From the NCBI GenBank assembly GCA_014729615.1, contig WJJQ01000084.1, forward strand, positions 1-5,343: a DNA stretch of 5,343 nucleotides. The letters are read 5' to 3'. A program made the position numbers and the translations under genes. Source of the stretch: Candidatus Peregrinibacteria bacterium. GTDB lineage: Bacteria; Patescibacteriota; Gracilibacteria; UBA1369. Below are positions 1 through 5,343 of this stretch, in pieces (position 1 is the first letter of the stretch; every line of letters starts with the position of its first letter). The notes beneath the pieces were generated by a model. It did no database searches. It was not told the origin of the DNA and saw only the letters and a program-made list of their open reading frames with translations.

Positions 1-2970
1 CAAAAAGCGTCGGAATTAAATGAAATGAAATCACTCATTGCCTCTTCCGTAAAAAAAATAGAACTTGCTCTTGAAAACCCTAATTTATCTGAAGAAGCCA
101 GAAAAGAATTAACCATGCAGTTGAATTTGCTGGGCAAAAAAGAACAAGTACTTGCTCTTGGCTCAAATGCCGCGACAGATTTATTGAAAGGAGGCGACGA
201 AAAACAGCGGGAATTTTTACGGACGGAATTCAGCATTAATAACAGACAAGAATTTCTTCAAAGGCAGTTGGAAGAATATATTATGCCGGGTCTTGCCGGA
301 TTGCAGTATTCCGCTGAAACTTTGAAAAAAGAAAAAATACAATTTGCGACAAAAGAATCTGATATAGAAGCCTATTATAATGAATTGTTTATGAAAATGG
401 ATATGACGGATCAGCACCTTGATTCAACTATTCTGGAAAATGATCTGACCAATGAAAGTCTTCTAAGTTCTTTAAAGGAACAAAAAAAAGCATTGGACCA
501 AATTGATATTCAGCCGCCAAACGGACTATATGGTGCCTATCAATCTTCATTTGGGGTCATGTTCGGCACCATTGGAGGTGGTTTAAACTGGGTTGCCGAA
601 AACATGATAGACCAATCTACGTGGCTTGCGGATGTCTCGCAATCTAATTATGAGGAAAGAACTAAAACCTTTTGGGGCAATTTGGGATACTACGGTGGAA
701 GAGTGGGGTCAACAATTGTTGAAATTTTTCCAACGGTTACAGGTGCCGCCGCCGGATTGGTTGGTGGCGTTTTTACCATGGCCGGTGAACCCGCTGAAGC
801 CTGGAAAGGAGTGAAAATGCTGTTCGGGCCGAATTACAAAGAGGCATGGAGTGAAATGGGTAAGGCTCTGATTGCTTATGATGATTTTGAAAAAGGGAGA
901 TACGGAGTGGGAATAGGTAAATTTTTTGTTAACGTGGGTACAGTTCTTATACCCGCCGCCGGACCGATCGGAACAGGAGCAAAAGCGGCAAGAGCTTCTA
1001 TGGCGGGAGCAAACAAAGTTACAGCTTCAGCAATTTTACGAGCCGGCGGAGTAGGTTTGAAAGAAGCGGGAGTTGCCGCGGCCGCAGGGATAAGAACTAC
1101 AGCACTATCCGGATACAGAAGTATTGGTGACTTTGCGCATGCCTTAAAAATGAATCCATTACAGTTTATTAAAGGTGGATTCGTAATTTCCGGAAGGTCA
1201 TTCAAATCTGTTTTTTATGAATCAATAGCAGGCAAAATGAGAACACCTGAACAAATTCTACAAAAAATTATTAAAGGAGTGCGCGAAAAACACCCCAACA
1301 TCACCGATGCAGAATTAACTGTGTATTTAAGGGAACGCTATCCTCAATTTTTCGCGGCGGAGCGTGAATGGCTGGCAGTAAGACAAATGGCTGACGAAAT
1401 TAAAGCTTTAAACGAAGAAAGTGTGGCTCAACGTGTTTATTCTTTATTGCGAGATCAATACGCACGACAACATCCAAATATGACCCGCGATGAATTATTA
1501 AATTTGCTTAAGAATGACAAGCCCGATCTTTATGCAAAATACGAACGCCTAAATCATTTGGATAGTCAGATGGCTCCAATTTTGATGGCTGAAAACAGAG
1601 CGAACGGCCTTTTGCGAAGCGCCATGCGCGATCCGGACAAAATGAACATGCTTTTGGAAAAACTTGGAAACGGGGAAATGCATTTAACCACCGATATAGT
1701 TAATTATTTTCTTACAGATTCCAATAATGCGGCCAAGTTAAAAACTGTCCTTGGAAAACCGGATTTAAAACTTTCATCAACAGTCAATTACGAAAGGCTT
1801 GTTCAAGAAATACGCTTATTAAAATATCGAGAATTAAAAGCAGTAAGCTCGCCACGACAAATGACTGATGACATTACTCAAATTTTGGTAAAAATTCGTC
1901 GTGGCCAAAAAATTGATATTAACGATGACTTGGGGCAGGTCTTTTTAAGACTTAAAGAAAAAAATCCGGAATTTTTCAAAAAACTGATCGATGCTCCGCT
2001 TGAAGAAATGGCTCAAACCGAAACTATTGAAGGCATCTTAAGAAACAATAAATACATTGATCAAAACGTCAACGGACTCGAGGTTGTGGGCTTTTTCGGC
2101 AAAGAGCTGGGCGCGGGTGGCATGGGAGCCGTAAACGAATTTGCATACTATGTGGGTAAAAACGGCCGTATTAAGTTTGGAGCCATTAAAAAAGCACATG
2201 CCTCAAGCGGAGTTATTTCGGATACTTTTGCCGAAGAAATAGCGAATGTGCCAAATGTGCGAAGATTAAAAACCAAGCACATATTAAAACCTCTAGATAA
2301 CGGTGAGACATTTATTATTTTTGAATCCGGCACCAATAAGTATTCAATGTACACATGTGAAAATCATTTAACCCCGGCTGAAGCGTTAAAAGCTCATCAG
2401 CAAATGATGGGAGTTACAAAAGAATACTTCAGAAACGGATTCTTTCACGGCGATGAAAAATGGGATCAATGGGTTAGGCTAAGCAAAGAAGGACAACCTG
2501 TCGATACCTATCATGTTGATAATTCACCGATTCCGTTCAAAGTGGCCGGGGAATTTGGAGAAACCTGGGCGGCCACCCCGCAATATTCAATTAGCTATCA
2601 CTCTATTCCTCAATATAAAACAAGACTTGCCAACAGCGGGATAATAGATCCCGTAACTCAAGCAGAGTACATTGGAAGAACGGCCGATGCCTATTCACAC
2701 CTTATAGTTGCTGAAGAACTTCTGGCCAAATACAGCGGCAGATTGCCGGCGCATGCGGTCCAAGAAATGCAAAATTTAAAAAGTCTTACTGACTTAACTA
2801 TTCCGACAAGAACGCATAGAATTGCCATTCAAAATTGGAATCAGTTGCATTGGATTAGAGAAGATTGGACAAAACTGGATGTGGTCAGACTGGGAGACCC
2901 GAAATTCATGGACGAACTTATCGCGGCGGAAGAAGCCCTGATTAGAGCCTTGAATCGTCCAACTCCATAA
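1..2970 (+). CDS. Very large modular protein with divergent C-terminal protein-kinase-like domain (5' end missing)
   Basis: The frame is open to the first base, and the ATG at position 25 has no ribosome binding site before it, so the gene very probably starts upstream of the window. Residues are numbered from that ATG (981 aa). Residues 1-165 are charged and mostly helical. Residues about 167-360 are rich in Gly and Ala, with hydrophobic stretches at 234-254 and 299-318 that could enter or cross a membrane. Residues 409-510 hold two copies of a helical HPNxT motif. Residues about 684-908 resemble a Ser/Thr kinase: Gly loop GAGGMGAV (696-703), AIK lysine K722, candidate helix-C Glu at 737/738, HGDEKWDQ (808-815) in the place of HRDLKPEN, TPQY (851-854), and DAYS followed by GRLP (888-908), like the helix-F DVYSLG region. 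The catalytic Asn is replaced by Gln815, and DFG is unclear (DNS at 832 or EFG at 843). It may be a weak kinase, a pseudokinase or a related fold. Only one Cys (778) is seen. The substrate is unknown. Confidence 0.85.
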   Translation, partial: QKASELNEMKSLIASSVKKIELALENPNLSEEARKELTMQLNLLGKKEQVLALGSNAATDLLKGGDEKQREFLRTEFSINNRQEFLQRQLEEYIMPGLAGLQYSAETLKKEKIQFATKESDIEAYYNELFMKMDMTDQHLDSTILENDLTNESLLSSLKEQKKALDQIDIQPPNGLYGAYQSSFGVMFGTIGGGLNWVAENMIDQSTWLADVSQSNYEERTKTFWGNLGYYGGRVGSTIVEIFPTVTGAAAGLVGGVFTMAGEPAEAWKGVKMLFGPNYKEAWSEMGKALIAYDDFEKGRYGVGIGKFFVNVGTVLIPAAGPIGTGAKAARASMAGANKVTASAILRAGGVGLKEAGVAAAAGIRTTALSGYRSIGDFAHALKMNPLQFIKGGFVISGRSFKSVFYESIAGKMRTPEQILQKIIKGVREKHPNITDAELTVYLRERYPQFFAAEREWLAVRQMADEIKALNEESVAQRVYSLLRDQYARQHPNMTRDELLNLLKNDKPDLYAKYERLNHLDSQMAPILMAENRANGLLRSAMRDPDKMNMLLEKLGNGEMHLTTDIVNYFLTDSNNAAKLKTVLGKPDLKLSSTVNYERLVQEIRLLKYRELKAVSSPRQMTDDITQILVKIRRGQKIDINDDLGQVFLRLKEKNPEFFKKLIDAPLEEMAQTETIEGILRNNKYIDQNVNGLEVVGFFGKELGAGGMGAVNEFAYYVGKNGRIKFGAIKKAHASSGVISDTFAEEIANVPNVRRLKTKHILKPLDNGETFIIFESGTNKYSMYTCENHLTPAEALKAHQQMMGVTKEYFRNGFFHGDEKWDQWVRLSKEGQPVDTYHVDNSPIPFKVAGEFGETWAATPQYSISYHSIPQYKTRLANSGIIDPVTQAEYIGRTADAYSHLIVAEELLAKYSGRLPAHAVQEMQNLKSLTDLTIPTRTHRIAIQNWNQLHWIREDWTKLDVVRLGDPKFMDELIAAEEALIRALNRPTP
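1249..1554 (+). repeat. Two-copy protein-level repeat (HPNxT module) inside the large protein
   Basis: Two segments of the large protein align with a period of exactly 60 residues, anchored on H423 and H483. The shared pattern is HPN-x-T-x-x-E-L-x3-L-x4-P, then aromatic or aliphatic residues and an Ala. Both copies are preceded by an amphipathic helix (IIKGVREK and LLRDQYARQ) and followed by a charged helix (ending EREWL and YERL). The DNA is not closely similar between copies, so this is an old duplication and not a recent tandem repeat. A weaker third match may lie at residues 631-654 (LRLKEKNPEFFKKL). The function is unknown; it could be a small helical binding module. Confidence 0.55.
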
Positions 2971-3010
2971 TTATTTGCAAAACATATTAAAATAAGATTA
3001 AACTTAAAAC

Positions 3011-3628
3011 ATGGAAACACCACAAGAACACATTTCGGACCCTCTCCACAGGGAAAAAAGCCAAATTAGCAAGTATGTTGCCAATTCAATTGCGTCCGCT
3101 ATTTCAAAGGAAACCGTTGAATCAATGACACCCAAGCGCGCGGCTTTAACAATACCTCTTGATTTAGATGATTTCATTGAGTTTCAAGTGGAATATATGG
3201 ATTTATTGGGTCCGGAAGAGATACTTACCGATGAATATATTCAAGAAGTTAAAGAAAGCCTTTTAAGAAAAAGCCATATTAAAGAAAAGTTTTTGCATGG
3301 ATCCGTCGTAATTCCGTTAATTCTTCCCGTTACAACGGGTGGTAATGAACTCTCACAAGACGATCTGATTATGAAATACGAAGTTAAGTATCTTAATTTA
3401 AACAAAGATCCAAACGATCCGGAAAGCATGGTTATAGCGGGATTCGGCGAACCTTCGTATCTGCACAGAATTATTCCCGCCGAACTTCTTTCAGAACAAA
3501 TACCAGTTTCATACAAAAACGGCAACGATGCCGAAGTACTGGCCGAAGACAAAGATGCCATAGTGGACAAAGTGGTTGAAGCTTTAAAAAAACTTCAACA
3601 ATACTATCGAAAAACCGACCTGAATTAA
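3011..3628 (+). CDS. Hypothetical acidic protein, 205 aa
   Basis: I do not recognise this family. The frame has a TAA stop at 3005-3007, so ATG 3011 is the first possible start. No Shine-Dalgarno motif precedes it. The protein has no signal peptide, membrane span, Cys or Trp, and looks soluble and acidic. Residues 1-40 are polar and probably flexible. Residues 44-95 mix a strand-like piece (AALTIPLDL) with acidic helices. Residues 97-108 (GSVVIPLILPVT) and 121-130 look like beta strands. A Gly/Pro-containing segment follows (AGFGEPSYLHRIIP, 143-156), and the protein ends in an amphipathic helix (183-200). It lies 40 bp after the kinase-like gene on the same strand, so it may be co-transcribed and could be a partner or substrate, but no motif shows this. 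The uninterrupted frame, sensible composition and fit between neighbours support a real gene. Confidence 0.8.
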   Translation: METPQEHISDPLHREKSQISKYVANSIASAISKETVESMTPKRAALTIPLDLDDFIEFQVEYMDLLGPEEILTDEYIQEVKESLLRKSHIKEKFLHGSVVIPLILPVTTGGNELSQDDLIMKYEVKYLNLNKDPNDPESMVIAGFGEPSYLHRIIPAELLSEQIPVSYKNGNDAEVLAEDKDAIVDKVVEALKKLQQYYRKTDLN

Positions 3629-3632
3629 TTTT

Positions 3633-4997
3633 TTACAGTTCCACAATTTTGCGGAACATTTCGCCGCGTTGTTTGTAGTTATCAAATAAATCAAAACTTG
3701 CCGCAGCCGGTGACATGATTACATAGTCGCCTTTTTTTGCGTTCAGTCTGGCTCTTAAAACTGCATCTTCCAAGTTATTGACGCGTTCTATTTTTACGGG
3801 AAAGTAATTATCCGACGCCCGGTTTTTCAAGTCATTCGCGGCCTTGTCCAGCGATTCTTTCATTCTGTCCGCGGTTACTCCCATCAATACAATCATTTTT
3901 AAGTTTTGATTTTTCTGCATTTCCATGGCCCACTCCGAATAGTCAGACTGTTTTTCACTTCCTCCCGCGATCAAGATTATTGGTTTGTCAAAAGCTTTCG
4001 AGGCCGCAATTGAAGTTTCAGGCGTGGTTGAAAAAGAATCATTGTAATATTTAACACCTTCCTTTTCCGCCACAAATTCCAGCCTGTGAGGCAATCCTTT
4101 AAATGACGAAACAACACTCGATATAACGCGATCAGACACTTGCAAATACTTTGCTACTGTAACGGCCGCTATCACATTTTCCAGGTTATGTTGTCCGGGC
4201 AGTGCTACTTTTTTTACATTAAGAATCTTGTCTATATTTCCATTCTTTGCAAACACAATTTCATCTTCATATAAAAAAGTGCCGCTTGGAACAATTTTTT
4301 TTGTACTGACAGTCATTTTTTTGCCTTTCCCAACCTCAATAAAATCCGCCGCGTATTCATAATCCACATTAATAACAAGCAAGTCATCTTCCATTTGAAA
4401 TTTTGCTATCGATTTTTTTGCGTCTCTGTATTCATTTACGGTCGAATGATAATTCAAATGCTCACTGGTAGTCATTAAAACCACTGAAATATTCGGACTG
4501 ACCGTTAAATCCTGCAATTGAAAACTGGAAAGCTCAAGCACGGTCCACGATTTATCTTTTAATTTATCGATAAAATTTATAGGAGATTCACCAATATTAC
4601 CGCCAAGATAAACGTCTTCTCCGGCCCTTTTCAGAATTTCATAAATAAGCGTCGATGTCGTGCCCTTACCTTTGGTACCGGTCACGCCAATGACTTTTCC
4701 TTTTCGAGTAGTCAAAAAATATTCAACCGTACTTGTTACCGTTACCCCTTTTTCTCGTAAAGGATTAAGCCTGTCCGTATGAATGCCGGGGCTCCTGAAA
4801 ACAATTTCGCAGTCTTCCATGAGAGTAAGAACGTTTTTTCCCGTTTGAAGGCTAACCCCTTCAGGAAGTTTAATTGATACATTTTCATTTTCATCATAAA
4901 CAACCACGTGCGAAAAGCCGTTTTCAAACAAATACTCGGCAAGAGCTTTACCCTCTACGCCTGCGCCAAATATCCCAATTTTACTGTCTTTATTCAT
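3633..4997 (-). CDS. murD: UDP-N-acetylmuramoyl-L-alanine--D-glutamate ligase (MurD)
   Basis: This cytoplasmic enzyme adds D-glutamate to UDP-MurNAc-L-Ala using ATP, the second amino-acid addition in peptidoglycan precursor synthesis. At 454 aa it is full length for MurD. Domain 1 (about 1-97) opens with the Rossmann loop GAGVEG (11-16) and contains SPGI (69-72). Domain 2 carries the ATP loop GTKGKGTT (107-114), the MurD signature ELSSFQL (155-161), the likely carbamylated lysine K194 in YRDAKKS, and LPGQHNLEN (266-274). Domain 3 carries HRLE (304-307), NDSFSTTP (319-326), GGSEK (345-349) and SPAAASFDLFDNY (429-441). Aligned by eye with E. coli MurD, T324, K349 and S434 match the D-Glu-binding residues T321, K348 and S415; Y441 stands for F422. 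E. coli K319 is Phe322 here, and the loop has Lys for Asn and Gly for Ser. The start is fixed by an in-frame TGA two codons upstream. The gene is not in a visible dcw cluster. Confidence 0.96.
   Translation of the reverse strand: MNKDSKIGIFGAGVEGKALAEYLFENGFSHVVVYDENENVSIKLPEGVSLQTGKNVLTLMEDCEIVFRSPGIHTDRLNPLREKGVTVTSTVEYFLTTRKGKVIGVTGTKGKGTTSTLIYEILKRAGEDVYLGGNIGESPINFIDKLKDKSWTVLELSSFQLQDLTVSPNISVVLMTTSEHLNYHSTVNEYRDAKKSIAKFQMEDDLLVINVDYEYAADFIEVGKGKKMTVSTKKIVPSGTFLYEDEIVFAKNGNIDKILNVKKVALPGQHNLENVIAAVTVAKYLQVSDRVISSVVSSFKGLPHRLEFVAEKEGVKYYNDSFSTTPETSIAASKAFDKPIILIAGGSEKQSDYSEWAMEMQKNQNLKMIVLMGVTADRMKESLDKAANDLKNRASDNYFPVKIERVNNLEDAVLRARLNAKKGDYVIMSPAAASFDLFDNYKQRGEMFRKIVEL
3638..3657 (-). 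other. Hairpin at the 3' end of murD, terminator role doubtful
   Basis: Read on the minus strand, GTTCCGC and GTGGAAC flank AAAATT and can form a 7-bp stem containing one G-U pair, within the last codons of murD. In the plus-strand transcript the same spot has an A-C mismatch and a weaker 5-bp stem. The T6 run at 3629-3634 lies before this stem in the plus direction and would be an A-run in the murD message, so it does not make a standard intrinsic terminator for either gene. The 4-bp gap between the convergent stops leaves no other room for one. Confidence 0.2.
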
Positions 4998-5007
4998 TGA
5001 TCACGAT

Positions 5008-5034
5008 GTTATACTGTTTGAGCTATTTTGAAAA
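5008..5034 (-). promoter_or_regulatory. Possible near-leaderless promoter for murD
   Basis: On the minus strand a TATAAC box (5013-5008, 5 of 6 to TATAAT) lies 10 bp before the murD ATG. The only upstream element is a weak TTTTCA (5034-5029) at a short 15-bp spacing. Transcription from it would begin about 4 nt before the start codon, giving an almost leaderless mRNA, consistent with the lack of a Shine-Dalgarno motif. The weak -35 overlaps the spacer of the divergent plus-strand promoter. It could be a chance AT-rich match. Confidence 0.3.
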
Positions 5035-5046
5035 GAATGATATACT
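5018..5046 (+). promoter_or_regulatory. Predicted sigma-70-type promoter for the lysine-rich gene
   Basis: A TTGAGC box (5018-5023) and a TATACT box (5041-5046) are separated by exactly 17 bp. They match the TTGACA and TATAAT consensus at 4 and 5 of 6 positions. A TG one base before the -10 (5038-5039) makes it an extended -10. Transcription would start near 5053, leaving a leader of about 64 nt before ATG 5117. This is the best promoter candidate in the window. Confidence 0.55.
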
Positions 5047-5063
5047 TAATCGACATAAATACA

Positions 5064-5081
5064 TTTTCGCGGCGTCGAAAA
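5064..5081 (+). repeat. Short inverted repeat in the leader of the lysine-rich gene
   Basis: TTTTCG (5064-5069) and CGAAAA (5076-5081) are perfect inverted repeats around a 6-base centre, CGGCGT. The element sits between the predicted transcription start and ATG 5117. It could form a small RNA hairpin or be an operator half-site pair. It is not followed by a T-run, so it is not an intrinsic terminator. At six base pairs, four of them A-T, it may be chance. Confidence 0.25.
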
Positions 5082-5116
5082 GTATAAAAATAATAAATAA
5101 CACAAGTATACACAAT

Positions 5117-5343
5117 ATGGATCAAAAAAAGAGTAGCTCTCAGGGTGCCGGCGATGCCTCTAAAGAGAGTAAATTGGACCAATGGTTCAAAAAGAATTTT
5201 ATGTCCGGCGATCAACCGGCATCTAAAGAAATAGTGCATATAAAAAACAATAATAAACCGCACAACAAAAAAAAGAAAACCATAAAGAAAAAGAGACAGA
5301 ATCCTAAATCCCAAAAAACAAATCCGCGGGTTAAAGAATATCC
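5117..5343 (+). CDS. Lysine-rich N-terminus of an unidentified protein (3' end missing)
   Basis: An open frame runs from ATG 5117 to the window end, giving 75 residues. Residues 1-20 are Ser/Gly/Lys-rich and polar. A short aromatic piece follows (LDQWFKKNF, 20-28), then a strongly basic, probably disordered tract: between residues 43 and 73, 14 of 31 residues are Lys or Arg. No signal peptide or membrane segment is visible. The frame stays open upstream (an ATG exists at 5006), but that stretch overlaps the promoter-like sequences and reads as an unlikely protein, so 5117 is preferred; M29 (ATG 5201) is another option. No Shine-Dalgarno motif precedes 5117. Such basic tails precede the catalytic part of several nucleic-acid-binding enzymes; ribonuclease J of Patescibacteria is one possibility I recall, but nothing diagnostic is inside the window. 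The gene is divergent from murD. Confidence 0.65.
   Translation, partial: MDQKKSSSQGAGDASKESKLDQWFKKNFMSGDQPASKEIVHIKNNNKPHNKKKKTIKKKRQNPKSQKTNPRVKEY

Noticed and set aside
876..1205. Minus-strand 109-residue Pro/Ala-rich frame
   Set aside because: It is antisense to the Gly/Ala-rich middle of the large protein; its composition follows directly from reversed Gly and Ala codons.
2975..3003. Possible promoter between the kinase-like gene and the 205-residue gene (TTGCAA, TATTAA or TTAAAC)
   Set aside because: No pair of boxes has both a good match and correct spacing; the matches are what a 40-bp AT-rich gap gives by chance.
3241..3570. Minus-strand 109-residue frame rich in Ser
   Set aside because: It lies wholly inside the 205-residue gene on the other strand, has low-complexity Ser content and no motif.
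3620..3638. CTG...CAG ends around the T6 run at 3629-3634 as a terminator
   Set aside because: Only three outer base pairs form and the interior does not pair, so there is no stem before the T-run.
4742..4942. Second minus-strand frame inside murD
   Set aside because: It is an out-of-frame reading of murD, whose own frame matches family motifs throughout.
5009..5314. Minus-strand 101-residue frame, very hydrophobic, resembling a membrane protein
   Set aside because: It is the antisense of the lysine-rich plus-strand gene: AAA and AAG codons read backwards as Phe and Leu. It also covers the divergent promoter region and has no start signal.
1..5343. TGA recoding as in Gracilibacteria or Absconditabacteria
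   Set aside because: No in-frame TGA occurs in the coding regions, and murD aligns full length under the standard code.

Overview
The window is AT-rich bacterial DNA holding four protein-coding regions; two of them run off the window edges. No RNA gene, CRISPR array, insertion sequence or attachment site was seen. The standard genetic code fits: no in-frame TGA occurs in any of the four reading frames, and the three visible stops are all TAA. The best lineage pointer is the MurD. Its ATP loop reads GTKGKGTT and its ligand motif NDSFSTTP, variants I associate from memory with MurD of Patescibacteria (Candidate Phyla Radiation). Together with the very long uncharacterised protein and the lack of Shine-Dalgarno motifs, this suggests such an organism. 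That is inference, not proof.

Layout. Positions 1-2970 (+) encode the C-terminal 989 residues of a very large protein whose start lies upstream of the window. It has a charged helical N-terminal part, a Gly/Ala-rich hydrophobic middle, a duplicated HPNxT helical motif with a 60-residue period, and a C-terminal region resembling a divergent Ser/Thr protein kinase. A 205-residue acidic cytosolic-looking protein of unknown function follows on the same strand after 40 bp (3011-3628). Convergent to it, with only 4 bp between stop codons, is a complete murD (4997-3633, minus) for the D-glutamate-adding step of peptidoglycan precursor synthesis. A 119-bp divergent intergenic region (4998-5116) then holds a good plus-strand promoter and a possible, almost leaderless, minus-strand promoter for murD. 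From 5117 (+) a gene begins with a lysine-rich, low-complexity N-terminus and is cut by the window end.

How they fit together. The kinase-like protein and the 205-residue protein may form one transcription unit, but nothing in the sequence proves they work together. murD stands alone here, not in a visible division and cell-wall (dcw) cluster. The main point of interest is the large modular protein with a kinase-like C-terminus. It keeps several kinase landmarks (Gly-rich loop, AIK lysine, HxD) but has lost or altered others (catalytic Asn, clear DFG, APE).
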